From Streptomyces sp. A012304 (GTDB lineage Bacteria; Actinomycetota; Actinomycetes; Streptomycetales; Streptomycetaceae), in the NCBI RefSeq assembly GCF_026008495.1, contig NZ_BQUN01000182.1:301033-353035 (forward strand): a stretch of 52,003 bases of DNA, in the 5' to 3' direction. Positions 17,341 through 26,933 of this stretch are shown in pieces. The notes under the pieces are model-generated. The model was not told where the DNA came from and searched no databases. It worked only from the letters and a program-made list of their open reading frames with translations. A program made the translations under genes and the position numbers. Each line of letters begins with the position of its first letter. Position 1 is the first letter of the stretch.

Positions 17341-17366
17341 CCTGAACTTCGGGCCGAAGCCTCAGG
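17341..17366. terminator. Bidirectional hairpin between convergent genes
   Basis: CCTGA..TTCGGGCCGAA..TCAGG forms an interrupted stem in the 49-nt gap between the convergent DUF4333 and sulfatase genes. Confidence 0.5.
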
Positions 17367-17380
17367 TGACCGGGCCCGCC

Positions 17381-19330
17381 TCAGCGGAGGTTCGGCACGA
17401 CGACCTCGAACCCTCCGGTGAACGTGTCGAGCAGGCCGAGCAGGGTGTCGAGGTCCGTCCGGTCGCCGTCCACCCGTGCGGTGTCCTTCGCGAGCAGCTC
17501 GTCGAGGGTCGCCGCACCGTAGGCGAGGTCGGCGAGTGCGGCGTGGCCGATGCGCAGGGTGCCGGCCGGTGTCTCGGCGATGGGCGGCGGCGCGTACCGC
17601 AGGACGCCGTTCTCGACGATCACCAGGAACCGCTCATCGGCCCGGCCGGGCCGCCGATCGCCGCCGACCTCGAGCCCGATGCGGAGCCGGCACGCCGCGG
17701 CGCGCGGGCCGTTGAGACGGATGGCCAGGTAGTCGAGCACCATCTCGGTGGTCATCCCGGCGACGAGATCGGGGCTGGCACCGCCGGACGGCAGACGGCC
17801 CGGGGCACCGTGGCGCAGTTCCTGGGCGCCGACGAGGTAGAAGTTGCGCCAGGGAGCCGCCTCGGCCTGGTAGCCGAGCTGTTCGAAGACGTCGGCCTGC
17901 AGCAGGCGGGCGGGCTGGTGGTCGGGGTCGGCGGCGAGGGCGTGTTTGAGCAGTTCGGCGGCCCATCGGTCTTCGCCCGCGGCGTGGGCGGTGCGGGCGT
18001 GGGAGACCACGGCGTCGATGCCGCCCATCAGCTCGACATAGCGGTGGCCGGCCTCGGCGGGCGGCAGCGGGTCGAGGTTGGCCGGGTTGCCGTCGAACCA
18101 GCCGAGGTAGTGCTGGTACACGGCCTTGACGTTGTGGCTGGTGGCGCCGTAGGTGCCACGGTTGGCCCAGTAGGCGTCGAGCGGCTCGGGCAGCTCGATC
18201 AGTTCGGCGATCTCGTTCGGCGTGTAGCCGTGGTTGGCCAGGCGCAGGGTCTCGTCGTGGAGGTAGCGGTACAGGTCACGGTGCATGCCCAGCAGCTCGG
18301 CGATCTGCTCCTGGCCCCAGACCGGCCAGCCGTGACCGATGAACATCACGTCCGAGGCATCCCCGTACATGCGCAGCGCCTCGTCGATCGCGCCGCTCCA
18401 CGCGACGGCGTTGCGGACCGGCGCGCCACGCAGGGTGTACAGATTGTGCATGTGGTGGGAGATCAGCTCCGCCATGCACAGCGCCCGCTGCTCGGGCAGA
18501 TGGAAGTTCATCTCGGCGGGCGCCTCGGTGTCGGGCACGTACTGGAAGACGAACCGCACGCCGTCGAGGACCAGCTCCTCACCGGTCCGGCGTACCTCGT
18601 GCGTCGGCCGGATCAGCGACTTCCTGCCGGTCGCCACTCCGGCACAGCTGCCGTTCATGACGTGCCCGCGGACGCCCTTCGGCAGCCGCCCGCCGAACAT
18701 GAAGCCGGAACGGCGGCTCATGGCGACGCCGGCAGAGACGTTCTCGCTGACGGCGTGCTCGTAGAAGCCGACGGGGGCGACCACCGGCACCCGTCCGGCC
18801 CGGACGTCCGCCTCGTCGACGACTCCCTTGACGCCGCCGAAGTGGTCGATGTGGCAGTGCGTGTGCACGACCGCCGTGACCGGGCGGTCGCCGAGCTGCT
18901 CGCGGACCAGGTCCAGCGCGGCCGCGGAGGTCTCGACGCAGGTGAGCGGGTCGATGACGACGTAGCCTCGCTCGCCGACGACTACGGTCATGTTCGCGGC
19001 GTCGTAGCCGCGCACCTGGTAGACGCCGTGGGTGACCTCGAACAGGCCGTGGCTGCGGTGCAGTTGGGCGATGCGCCACAGACTCGGGTGCACGGTCGTG
19101 GGCGCCTCGCCGTCGAGGAAGTCGTACGCGGCGAGATCCCAGACCACCGTGCCGGAGGCGTCGCGGATGACGGGCGGCTCGATCGAGGCGATCCGGCCTC
19201 TTGCCACGTCGTCGAACGCCCGCCGATCCTCCCACGGCAGGCCGGCCGCCGCGGCGGCGTGTCGTGCCGTCGTAGTGGGTCCGGCCTCACGCGCCTCACG
19301 GTCAGCGGCCGGGTCGGACGACTGCGCCAT
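17381..19330 (-). CDS. Alkyl sulfatase-like metallo-hydrolase (SdsA1 type)
   Basis: About 649 residues. I prefer the ATG at 19330 (GAGAGAG just upstream) over 19354 or 19408. The metallo-beta-lactamase domain carries HTHCHIDHFGG near residue 164, with later ligand regions MAELISHH and FIGHGWPVWGQ. A middle alpha-helical dimerisation domain (HYLGWFDGNPANLDPL) and a C-terminal SCP2-like domain complete the layout of SdsA1 and related alkyl sulfatases, which release sulfate from alkyl sulfate esters. No signal peptide is seen, so it may act in the cytoplasm or be released otherwise. It is divergent from a PadR gene that probably regulates it. An alternative is a linear secondary alkyl sulfatase or an uncharacterised relative. 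Confidence 0.85.
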   Translation of the reverse strand: MAQSSDPAADREAREAGPTTTARHAAAAAGLPWEDRRAFDDVARGRIASIEPPVIRDASGTVVWDLAAYDFLDGEAPTTVHPSLWRIAQLHRSHGLFEVTHGVYQVRGYDAANMTVVVGERGYVVIDPLTCVETSAAALDLVREQLGDRPVTAVVHTHCHIDHFGGVKGVVDEADVRAGRVPVVAPVGFYEHAVSENVSAGVAMSRRSGFMFGGRLPKGVRGHVMNGSCAGVATGRKSLIRPTHEVRRTGEELVLDGVRFVFQYVPDTEAPAEMNFHLPEQRALCMAELISHHMHNLYTLRGAPVRNAVAWSGAIDEALRMYGDASDVMFIGHGWPVWGQEQIAELLGMHRDLYRYLHDETLRLANHGYTPNEIAELIELPEPLDAYWANRGTYGATSHNVKAVYQHYLGWFDGNPANLDPLPPAEAGHRYVELMGGIDAVVSHARTAHAAGEDRWAAELLKHALAADPDHQPARLLQADVFEQLGYQAEAAPWRNFYLVGAQELRHGAPGRLPSGGASPDLVAGMTTEMVLDYLAIRLNGPRAAACRLRIGLEVGGDRRPGRADERFLVIVENGVLRYAPPPIAETPAGTLRIGHAALADLAYGAATLDELLAKDTARVDGDRTDLDTLLGLLDTFTGGFEVVVPNLR

Positions 19331-19379
19331 CACTCTCTCGTCTCTGCTCGCCATGGGACACCCATACAACGAATCTGGG

Positions 19380-19396
19380 TACCTCGAACCAAGGTA
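19380..19396. promoter_or_regulatory. Putative PadR operator between sulfatase and padR
   Basis: Inverted repeat TACCT-N7-AGGTA in the divergent intergenic region. A partial second copy (ATACCTCGATTC) follows near 19431. Assignment to the PadR protein is by position only. Confidence 0.4.
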
Positions 19397-19461
19397 AATG
19401 CCGATCAAGACCGTAACACGTCGTTCCGTGATACCTCGATTCGCTGTGCGACCATGGCGGT

Positions 19462-20019
19462 GTGCTGGAGCTCGTGATCCTGAGACACCTCGCGCAGGGA
19501 CCGCTGCACGGCTATGAGCTGCGCCGTCGAGTGGAACAGCTGTCCGGTCACACCCGACCGGTCAGCGACGGCAGCCTCTACCCGGCGATCAACCGCCTGG
19601 TGAAACGCGGTCTGGTGACCCGGCACACAGAACCGGGCGCCGCAGCCGCCCAGAAGTACGTGCTGCCCCTGACCGACGCCGGACGCGACGAGCTGCTGCG
19701 GCGCCTGCGCGATCCCGCCCAGCACGAGATCACCGACCACGCGCGCTTCTTCACGATCCTCGCGTTCCTGTCCCTGCTCCCCGACACCGAACAGCAGCAC
19801 GCGGTCCTGCGCCGACGCCTGGAGTTCCTCGAGACACCCGCGAGCTTCTTCTACGACGGCGACCGTCCGCTGCGCTCGGAGGAGGTCGCCGACCCCTACC
19901 GTCGCGGCATGCTGCTCACCGCCCGCGCCATGAGCCGCGCCGAACGCGCCTGGCTCCACCAGGTTCTGGACGGCGGTCAGGACATCACGGTGCCCTCGCA
20001 GGCGGCGGACGAGCGGTAA
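19462..20019 (+). CDS. PadR-family transcriptional regulator
   Basis: A 185-residue regulator starting at GTG 19462. The winged-helix domain is near the N-terminus (LVILRHLAQGPLHGYELRRR, then SDGSLYPAINRLVKRGLV), typical of PadR. The C-terminal half is a helical Vir-type dimerisation domain (HARFFTILAFLSLLPD). It is divergent from the alkyl sulfatase-like gene across a short region containing an inverted repeat, the classic layout of a local repressor and its target. Confidence 0.88.
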   Translation: MLELVILRHLAQGPLHGYELRRRVEQLSGHTRPVSDGSLYPAINRLVKRGLVTRHTEPGAAAAQKYVLPLTDAGRDELLRRLRDPAQHEITDHARFFTILAFLSLLPDTEQQHAVLRRRLEFLETPASFFYDGDRPLRSEEVADPYRRGMLLTARAMSRAERAWLHQVLDGGQDITVPSQAADER

Positions 20020-20211
20020 CGGCGGCGGGGCAATGCGAGGGCAGCCGACGTGCGGCTCGACGCCCCCATGTTCTGCGCCCCGGGAATGCGTATCCGCAAG
20101 GACGCCTGTCGCCCGCTCCACGGACGAGGGTGGCGCCCCCACGCCACCCGAGCCGAGCGCGAGGCCGCCGCAGAGAGGCGATCCACGACACACTCTCGTG
20201 TGAAGCGTGGG

Positions 20212-20700
20212 TCATGTCGCTCGCTGGTCTGTGTCCACGGTATTGAGCGGCCAGCGCTGGAAGGTCCGCGAGGCGGACCAAGCGCCGGCACTCGGGGCAC
20301 CCTGGGCCTTTCTGAATGCGGTCCTTGGGCAGGCCGGCCACGGATCATGATCGAAGCCGAGGGGGCATTGCCACAGGTACGGACTGGCCTCACCGCGTCT
20401 TTGAGTCGTCGCCAAGGCGTTCTCGGGACGGACCAGGTTGTCTCGGTGCCATTGTGCTGCGACCTCCGGGATGTCCGCCACGGTCATTTCTCCACGACCA
20501 CCAGTACGGTTGTCCCACCGGTCCATGACCGTGGCCTTGTGCCGATTCCAGTAAGCGGTGACTTCGGCCTGCCGGGCGCGGGCCACTGCGAGCTCCTTCT
20601 TGATCAACTCACGGCGGGTCCCGTTAATGTCGTCACAGACGGGCTCTGGTCCAACTTGTGTGGTGCAGTCACTCCGGGTGACGACTGAGATTGGGTCAGG
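20212..20700 (-). pseudogene. Zinc-ribbon (DUF4379-like) protein, frameshifted
   Basis: The first frame reads VADIPEVAAQWHRDN, then YLWQCPLGFDHDPWPA, a repeat unit of the treble-clef zinc-ribbon proteins common in Streptomyces. At about 20333 the reading moves one frame to LPKDRIQKGPGCPECRRLVR and LADLPALAAQY, the expected continuation. One missing C would account for this. An upstream basic helix (RRELIKKELAVARARQAEV) belongs to the same protein. The start is unclear. Positions 20020-20211 hold nothing recognisable. Confidence 0.6.
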
Positions 20701-20771
20701 GTGCTGGTGAATGCTCGTTCTCACCACTTCTGGCGCCCTGTGTTTCCCGGCCCAGAGCTTGGCCCACGGTA

Positions 20772-21167
20772 TTACAGGGCAATCAGACCGGCCGCCGTCT
20801 CCTTGAAGCCGCAGACATCGAAGTAGAACGTACGCAGGTGCTCCTCGAAGTCGACGTGGAGCCATTCGCACTTCGCGGCACGAGCTTCGTTGGCTGCCGC
20901 TGCAACCAGCGCGGCGCCAACACCTCTTCTCTGGAGGTGCTGGGCGACCACCGTGTCCAGGACGAAGGCGTGAACTCCGCCATCCCAGACAACGTTGACG
21001 AAACCGATCAGCACGCCGTCTTCCCAAGCGCAGACCCAGCCGAGACTGTGGCGCTCAAGTCGTTCTCGCCAGTCGGTCCCAACGACCGGGTGACCGAAGC
21101 CGTCAGCGTGCAGTGTGTTGAGGGCTGCGTTGTCGAAGTCGCCCCGCCACTCGTACTTGATCGTCAC
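20772..21167 (-). CDS. GNAT-family N-acetyltransferase
   Basis: A 131-residue acetyltransferase starting at GTG 21167. The acetyl-CoA binding motif is QRRGVGAALVAAAANEAR (residues ~79-96) after AFVLDTVV. The conserved tail FYFDVCGFKET fits the end of the fold. The ribosome site GAGGA abuts the start codon, so a slightly later start is possible. The substrate is not predictable. It lies between a decayed zinc-ribbon gene and a transposase remnant, in accessory DNA. Confidence 0.8.
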   Translation of the reverse strand: MTIKYEWRGDFDNAALNTLHADGFGHPVVGTDWRERLERHSLGWVCAWEDGVLIGFVNVVWDGGVHAFVLDTVVAQHLQRRGVGAALVAAAANEARAAKCEWLHVDFEEHLRTFYFDVCGFKETAAGLIAL

Positions 21168-21224
21168 TCCTCGATAGTAATGTCCGTGCCAAGTCCATCG
21201 GTCGGATTACGGAGTGAGGAGAAC

Positions 21225-21892
21225 TCACTTGCGGAGGACGTCGAATCCAGCGCGGCCGAACATCTGCCGCTTGAGCATCTTGATCCGATTGACATGACCC
21301 TCCACGACACCCGGGTTCCACGGAAGTGAAAGGCCGGCGATGACGGCGTCGAGGTCGCGTTCAAGGTGCTGGGCAAAACGGCGGAGACTGGGCAGATCCC
21401 TGGGGGCGGTTGCCGATTCGATCCATGTCGCCAGCTGGGCGCCTTGCAGGTGGGTGAGCATGTGGGCGAATGAGCGCACGTGCTCGGCGAGTGTCGTCAG
21501 TTCAGGGCAGTTGGCCAGCACGGCTTTGAGCTGGAGCCGGTCATTTTCGGGCAGGGCGTCCGGATGCGTGAGGATCCAGCGGGTGACGGCACGGGCCGAT
21601 GGCGGTCGGGGCCCAACCGGCTGGGCTTGCCCCGAGGAGTCCTGCTCACGTAGTCGCGAACGCTGCTGTAGCCGTCCGGGTAGCCCTGTTCACTGATCTC
21701 CTCCCACAGTCTCCAGGCATTCGTGCAGCCTTCCTGCCAGCGCTGGTCGAGGTAGGGCTTGAAGGCATCGAGTTTGGTCGCACGGCTCTGCCACTGGCCT
21801 GTGAACAACTCCTCCGGAGTGGTGGCGCGAGAGAAGCGCAGGATGGTGTTGAGGCCCATGCCGAGCTGCCGGGCCACGGACCGCTTGCTACG
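21225..21892 (-). mobile_element. ISL3-family transposase remnant (C-terminal part, frameshifted)
   Basis: Two minus-strand frames together read as the last ~220 residues of an ISL3-type transposase: RQLGMGLNTILRFSRA and GYPDGYSSVRDYVSRT in the first, then CPELTTLAEHVRSFAHML, WIESATAPRDLPSLRRFA and WNPGVVEGHVNRIKMLKRQM in the second. The frame changes around 21600. The N-terminal zinc finger and most of the catalytic domain are missing; homology begins at 21892. No terminal repeats were identified. Confidence 0.75.
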
Positions 21893-22420
21893 CGGGCACC
21901 TCCGCCTCCGGATTCGCCTCCGAAGTCGCCACCGAACGCGCCGTCGCCCAACTGGACTACGTCGAAGACCTCTACCGCGATCGGAACGCCGGCCACCGCT
22001 CCGGCGGGGGAGCCACCGCCCGCGAACGCCGAGTTCGACCGCATCCGACGCGAACTGGGCAAGCTTCCCGGCATCGTCGCCAGCGCTGCCCGGCTACGCA
22101 CCATGCTGCAGCACCTGACCAAAACCCTCGACCCCGGCGTCCTGAACGACTGCTTCTACCAGCCTGCCACCGCGGTCTGCGGCCAGCGGGCACTCCGCGC
22201 CGGCCGGCCCCTCCCCCTGCTCACCATGTGCTTGAGCTGCGCCATGCCCGCCGCTCCACCATCCACCTGCCGCGACTCACCGCCGCCCGAGCCCAGGCCC
22301 AGCGCCCGCTCAAAGCCGGCGGCGGTCTGTCCCGTCTCCAGACAGCCGCGCTGACCACCCACATCGCCCAACTCGACCACACCATCGCCGACCTGGCCGG
22401 GCCCTCGGTGTGTGCCGGTG
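21893..22420 (+). pseudogene. Decayed coding sequence, possibly the C-terminus of a Streptomyces tyrosine recombinase
   Basis: Three plus-strand frames follow one another: EVATERAVAQLDYVEDLY, then IRRELGKLPGIVASAARL and ALRAGRPLPLLTMCLSC, then HARRSTIHLPRLTAARAQAQ. The Cys-rich CLSC..ARRS..HLPRL pattern resembles the C-terminal tail of long integrase-like proteins I recall from Streptomyces, but I cannot name the family with confidence. It abuts the transposase remnant at 21892. Confidence 0.4.
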
Positions 22421-22493
22421 GCCACTGCCGGCGGGGCGGAGCCGTCGTCCGGACGCCACCATGCCCCAGCGATGGGCCGTTCATACTGGCGGG

Positions 22494-22991
22494 ATGTCTC
22501 ACCCTCTGCCCCGCCCGGCCACAACCGCCGATCTGATGGACGTGATCGAACTCCTGACCCAGGTCTGGCCGGAGGAGAACAACGAGGGCCGCTGGCACGA
22601 GTACCTCCAGGAGCAGGAGGAGAGCGGGAACGGTGCGCGGCGCGGAGTGTGGGTTCTGGACGACGACGGCAGGGTGCTGGCGGTCGCCACCGTCGAGCGG
22701 CGGCGCCCCAAGACGATCGAGGGCCGGACGTGGCCCGTCTACCTGGCGTACCTGACCACCGACAGGGACCACCGACGCGAAGGGCACGCAGCACGTCTGG
22801 AGCATCACGTGATGCGGGAGCTGGAGCAGCAGGGCTACTCCGGCGCCTACCTACGGGTGAACCGGGAGGAGCGCGGCTGGAAGGAGGCGCTGGAATTCTG
22901 GGAGCGCCAGGGATGGGAGCAGACAGTCGGCTCCCCGCCCATCCTGATGATCAAGCAGACTGCCACCTCCCCGCCCCTGGGGCCGTCCTGA
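22494..22991 (+). CDS. GNAT-family N-acetyltransferase
   Basis: A 165-residue acetyltransferase. I start it at ATG 22494 (SHPLPRPATTADLMDVIEL); the ribosome site is weak and ATG 22461 is an in-frame alternative. The acetyl-CoA binding region is TDRDHRREGHAARLEHHVM near residue 90, preceded by VYLAYLTT, and the end WERQGWEQT fits the fold. The substrate is unknown. It sits between remnants of mobile elements. Confidence 0.75.
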   Translation: MSHPLPRPATTADLMDVIELLTQVWPEENNEGRWHEYLQEQEESGNGARRGVWVLDDDGRVLAVATVERRRPKTIEGRTWPVYLAYLTTDRDHRREGHAARLEHHVMRELEQQGYSGAYLRVNREERGWKEALEFWERQGWEQTVGSPPILMIKQTATSPPLGPS

Positions 22992-23046
22992 GCCCCCCGC
23001 GCCGCTGCGCGCCTCCGGCTCCGCCCTCGTCCTCGCCGCCTGCTCC

Positions 23047-23752
23047 CGAGCGTGTCGGCCGCCACGATGTGTTTGTGCAGCCGGACCGTGTCCCTCCAGC
23101 GCGTACCAGGAGCCGTCCGGGCGCTGCGCCCGGTTCAGGATCAGGCAGTGCTCATGCAGGAGCGGAAATCCGTTCCTGTTGTCGAAGTGCCGGAACGCCG
23201 CGACGACAGGGCCGGGGCCTTCGCGCGCTCCCGGCCGGACGCCCACCGGACCTCCACCACCTCATCCTCCAGCCAGCGAAGGGTCGCGGCGACAGCCCGC
23301 TCGAGCGCCCGCTCGATGACCCGCCGCGTCCTGGCATCCCCCAGCGCCCACAGCACGACCAGCGATGCCTGCGGCCGGAACACGAAGTCCAGGGCGATCA
23401 GCGGGGTCTGCTTGCGCTGCTCGATCTCCTCAATCAGCTGACCGAGGACCGTGGCCAGCCGCGCCGTCTCCGGATCGACGCCGTCGTCCAGGAGCTTGCG
23501 TTCCATGCGGTCGGCATCCGGGTGCCGGCCATCCCCGAACACCAACTCCATCTGCCGCTCGGTCACCGTCTGCCCGGCGGTGAGCCCGAGCGCGGCCAGG
23601 CCGCGCCCCCTCCACACTCCGGGCGGGAGCCCGGCCATCTCCTGAGCGTCCTTCAACGCCCGGCCGACGGGACGACGCCCGTCCCCGAACGCGACTCCGC
23701 GCACGTAGTACCGCCAGGCATTCCGCCTCTGGACCTTCGCAACACTGATCAT
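23047..23752 (-). pseudogene. TrwC-type conjugative relaxase, N-terminal domain with two frameshifts
   Basis: ATG 23752 begins ISVAKVQRRNAWRYYVRGVA, the start of Streptomyces MobF/TrwC relaxases, and the frame is good through KTPLIALDFVF-like sequence (KQTPLIALDFVF) and AVAATLRWLEDEVVEVR. At about 23206 it shifts by one base into FRHFDNRNGFPLLHEHCLIL, which holds the HUH metal ligands, and near 23090 shifts again into HIVAADTLG. Homology ends near 23047; the helicase half is absent. It marks an old plasmid or integrative conjugative element. Confidence 0.75.
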
Positions 23753-24058
23753 CCCGACAGCGAACACCCGCTCTGACCTGCAAAAAAGAGCGATCCGGCG
23801 ACAACCTCGCGCCCGCCCTGCGGACACGACCGAGGCCATGCAAACCCTGCGCGGCACCCAGTCACACAGGCCTCGCACACCCCGAAATCCGCCAGTAGAC
23901 GACTCCACCGTCAAGAAGCGCACACCTACGTACCGCTCCCCCGGGACGACGGCCAAAGACATTCCGCCCTGCACCACGTCACCGACCACCTTCACCCCAA
24001 GCAAGACACCCACCGCCCCCGGCAACCCCGGGGGCTTCGTGCTGCCTGGAGGACCGAC
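23753..24058. other. Gap without recognisable gene
   Basis: This 306-nt interval between the relaxase remnant and the toxin-like gene has open frames on both strands but none with a ribosome site or familiar sequence. The end (24049-24053, GGAGG) is the ribosome site of the next gene. Confidence 0.5.
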
Positions 24059-24505
24059 GTGCCGACTTACGAGACCCTGCCCCGCTTCACCACCGACCTG
24101 GACCGCCTCACACCTGAACAGCGCCGCCGCTTCCGCCAGGCCGTGGCCGCCTTCGTCGACGACTTGCGCACCGGACGCGGCCGCTTCCGCGCTGGCCTCC
24201 GCGTGAAGGGAGTCCGCAGTGCGCCCGGCGTCTTCGAGCTGACCTGGGACGGCAACGGACGGGCGACCTGGCAGTACGGGCCGGCGATACGCCTCGGCGT
24301 ACAGCACGTCATCTGGCGTCGCGCGGGAGGCCCCGGAGGCTTCGGACTTCGGGATGGTGGCGGGGCTCGGATGGAGCCGGAGTGCCGCATCGAAACGAGG
24401 CGGGAGCAGTGGGAGGCGGGGGTGGCGATGTCGACGCCGACGATCTCGCCTGGGGGGATCGGCAGGTCAGCGCACTACAACACCTCGCCGGGTGCTGTGT
24501 GCTGA
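24059..24505 (+). CDS. Small protein resembling RelE/ParE-type toxins
   Basis: A 148-codon frame starting at GTG 24059, six nucleotides after GGAGG. Residues 1-82 read ETLPRFTTDLDRLTPEQRRR, then GLRVKGVRSAPGVFELTW, GRATWQYG and HVIWRR. That size and order recall Streptomyces proteins related to the RelE/ParE toxin fold, which usually end soon after an HVVWRRIGTHDI-like segment. Here the last ~60 residues after HVIWRR look foreign, so the 3' end may be replaced or frameshifted. No antitoxin gene is visible next to it. Function uncertain. Confidence 0.45.
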   Translation: MPTYETLPRFTTDLDRLTPEQRRRFRQAVAAFVDDLRTGRGRFRAGLRVKGVRSAPGVFELTWDGNGRATWQYGPAIRLGVQHVIWRRAGGPGGFGLRDGGGARMEPECRIETRREQWEAGVAMSTPTISPGGIGRSAHYNTSPGAVC

Positions 24506-24664
24506 GCTCCTGGCACACGTCCAGGTAGCAGCGCAGTCGGACACCGGGCTGCCCCGGATCCCGTGTCGTACGGTCTGATGTCGCGGTCGCCCACCGTCCG
24601 CCACGGATCTCACCGAACCCGGCGGTGCCGCCGGTACGGCCGAGAGATCTGAACTGATACGGGG

Positions 24665-25783
24665 TCAGGCCGCGACGAGCTCCTGTTCGTGGTCCGGCGT
24701 CTTGACCTTGGGTTTCTTGTTCGGCAGCGAGAGCCGGAAGACCTTGCGCCACGCGGAGAAGACCTGCTTGGGCAGCGGCCCGGTGACGTACTCCAGCTCG
24801 TACTTCTCGAACAGCGCGCGCACCTTCACCGCGACCTCGGCGTACCGGTTGCTCGGCAAGTCCGGGAACAGGTGGTGCTCGATCTGGTGCGACAGGTTGC
24901 CGGTCATGAAGTGCATGGCCCTGCTGCCGCTGATGTTCGCCGAGCCCATCATCTGGCGCAGGTACCACTGGCCGCGCGTCTCGCCCTTGATCGACCGGCG
25001 CTCGAAGACCTGCACGCCCTCGGGGAAGTGCCCGCACATGATCACCGAGTGGGACCAGATGTTGCGGACCAGGTTCGCGGTGAACGTGGCGGCGAGCGTG
25101 GTGAGGAACGACGGGCCCGACAGCAGCGGGTGGATCACGTAGTCCTTGAGCACCTGCTTGCGGATCTTGCGGCCCACGGCCCTGGCCCGCGCGCGGAACT
25201 CCGGGTTCTTGCGGCGGCACTTGCGCAGGTTCTTGCCGAGCTCCAGATCGTACGCGGCGATGCCGTACTCGAAGAAGCAGGCGTTGATGAAGTTCCACAG
25301 CGGCTGGCCGAGGTGGAACGGGTGCCACCTCTGGTCCTCGTCGACGCGCATGATGCCGTAGCCGAGGTCGTTGTCCTTGCCGATCACGTTGGTGTACGTG
25401 TGGTGCAGCTCGTTGTGCGAGTGTTTCCACTGCTCGGACGGCGAGACGTGATCCCACTCCCAGGTGGTGGAGTGGATCTTCGGGTCCCGCATCCAGTCCC
25501 ACTGGCCGTGCAGGACGTTGTGGCCGATCTCCATGTTGTCCATGATCTTCGCCACGGACAGACCGGCGGTGCCGAGCAGCCACGCGGGCGGGAAGAACGA
25601 GAACAGCAGCACGCCCCTGCTGACCAGCTCGAGCTTGCGCTGCGCCGAGATGACCTTGCGGATGTAGGCGGCGTCCTTCTCGCCGCGGTCGGCGAGAACC
25701 TCATCGCGGATCGCGTCCAGCTCGCGGCCGAGCTCCTCGATCTGCTCCGCGGTCAGGTGGGCGGTGGGGTCGATGGCGGTCAA
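24665..25783 (-). CDS. Membrane fatty-acid (acyl-CoA/acyl-lipid) desaturase, DesA3-like
   Basis: A 372-residue integral-membrane di-iron desaturase. I start it at TTG 25783 because TAGGAG lies just upstream, overlapping the stop of the reductase gene. The three histidine boxes are HNVLHGQWDW, HSHNELHHTYTN and HQIEHHLFPDLP, arranged around hydrophobic segments (LLFSFFPPAWLLGTAGL). This matches mycobacterial DesA3, a stearoyl-CoA Delta-9 desaturase that takes electrons from an oxidoreductase (Rv3230c). The upstream gene here is that type of reductase, 7 nt away, so the pair forms one electron chain in an operon. The exact double-bond position is inferred from family. Confidence 0.88.
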   Translation of the reverse strand: MTAIDPTAHLTAEQIEELGRELDAIRDEVLADRGEKDAAYIRKVISAQRKLELVSRGVLLFSFFPPAWLLGTAGLSVAKIMDNMEIGHNVLHGQWDWMRDPKIHSTTWEWDHVSPSEQWKHSHNELHHTYTNVIGKDNDLGYGIMRVDEDQRWHPFHLGQPLWNFINACFFEYGIAAYDLELGKNLRKCRRKNPEFRARARAVGRKIRKQVLKDYVIHPLLSGPSFLTTLAATFTANLVRNIWSHSVIMCGHFPEGVQVFERRSIKGETRGQWYLRQMMGSANISGSRAMHFMTGNLSHQIEHHLFPDLPSNRYAEVAVKVRALFEKYELEYVTGPLPKQVFSAWRKVFRLSLPNKKPKVKTPDHEQELVAA

Positions 25784-25790
25784 GGTGCTC

Positions 25791-26846
25791 CTACCGTTCG
25801 ATGTCGCAGGGGCCCGCCGCGGCGGACACGCAGGTCTGGATGAGGACGCCCGGCTCGGCCTCGGTGATCTCGCCGGTGCGCAGGTCGCGGACGGCGCCCG
25901 CCTTGAGCGGCGTGATGCAGCCGAAGCAGATGCCCATGCGGCACCCGGAGGGCATGAGCACGCCGGCCTCCTCGCCGATGTCCAGCAACGGCGTGGCGCC
26001 GTCCGCGTCGACACTCTTGCCGGTGGCGCTGAACGTGACCTCGCCGCCGTCGCCGGCGACGACGATGTTGGGGCGGAAGCGTTCGGTGTGCAGGCGCTCT
26101 TGGACGCCGTGCTCGCTCCAGTGCTCTTCGGCGGCGTCGAGCAGGCCCGCGGGCCCGCAAGCCCAGGTCTCGCGCTCGGCCCAGTCGGGCACGAGTTCGT
26201 CGAGACGGGCGATGTCGAGCATGCCGTCTGTGTCGGTGTGCACCTCGGTGAGCCGCAGCTTCTTGTCCGCGACCAGCTCGTGCAGCTCGTTGCGGAAGAT
26301 CACGTCTTGCGGCTGTGGCGCGCAGTGGACCATGACGACGTCGTCGAACTCGATGTCGCGCAGCATGCCCATCACGGGCGTGATGCCGCTGCCCGCCGTC
26401 AGGTAGAGCACCTTGGCGGGCTTGGCCTGCGGCAGCACGAAGTCACCGGTCGCCTGGTCGAGCTGGATCAGCGTGCCCGGTTTCGCCCTGCGGACCAGGT
26501 GGTTGCTGACCTTGCCGTCCGGGATCGCCTTCACGGTGATCGTGACGCGGCCGTCCTGGCGGTTTGTCGGCGAGGTGATGGAGTAGGCGCGCCACAGGCG
26601 CACCCCGTCGACGTCGACCCCGATCCGCACGTACTGACCGGCTGTGTGGCCGCGCCAGCCCCGTCCCGGCCTGATCACGATGGTCGCGGCGTCATCCGTC
26701 TCGGGGTGCACGGCCTCGATGCGCCCACGCAGGTCAGCGCCCGCACGCAGCGGGCTGACCAGGTCGAGGTAGTCCGACGGCAGCAGCGGCGTCGTGACCA
26801 TCTCCAGCAGTTTCCACGCCCTGCTGCGGAGGGCTGCACTCGTCAT
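25791..26846 (-). CDS. Ferredoxin-containing NAD(P)H oxidoreductase, electron donor for the desaturase
   Basis: A 351-residue flavin/iron-sulfur reductase, ATG 26846. The N-terminal ferredoxin-reductase domain contains RAYSITSP for flavin binding near residue 93 and YLTAGSGITPVMGM for nucleotide binding near 149. The C-terminal plant-type 2Fe-2S domain contains CRMGICFGC plus a distal Cys in LIQTCVS. This architecture is that of Rv3230c, the partner of DesA3. It is the first gene of the reductase-desaturase operon and is divergent from a PucR regulator. Confidence 0.88.
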   Translation of the reverse strand: MTSAALRSRAWKLLEMVTTPLLPSDYLDLVSPLRAGADLRGRIEAVHPETDDAATIVIRPGRGWRGHTAGQYVRIGVDVDGVRLWRAYSITSPTNRQDGRVTITVKAIPDGKVSNHLVRRAKPGTLIQLDQATGDFVLPQAKPAKVLYLTAGSGITPVMGMLRDIEFDDVVMVHCAPQPQDVIFRNELHELVADKKLRLTEVHTDTDGMLDIARLDELVPDWAERETWACGPAGLLDAAEEHWSEHGVQERLHTERFRPNIVVAGDGGEVTFSATGKSVDADGATPLLDIGEEAGVLMPSGCRMGICFGCITPLKAGAVRDLRTGEITEAEPGVLIQTCVSAAAGPCDIER

Positions 26847-26933
26847 GACTCCAGCTTGCTGCGCCGCAGGGCGTAAAGTCCTGACCGCAAGACGTGAATC
26901 TGGTCGGCTGAATTGTTCGCAGGGAACAAAAAC

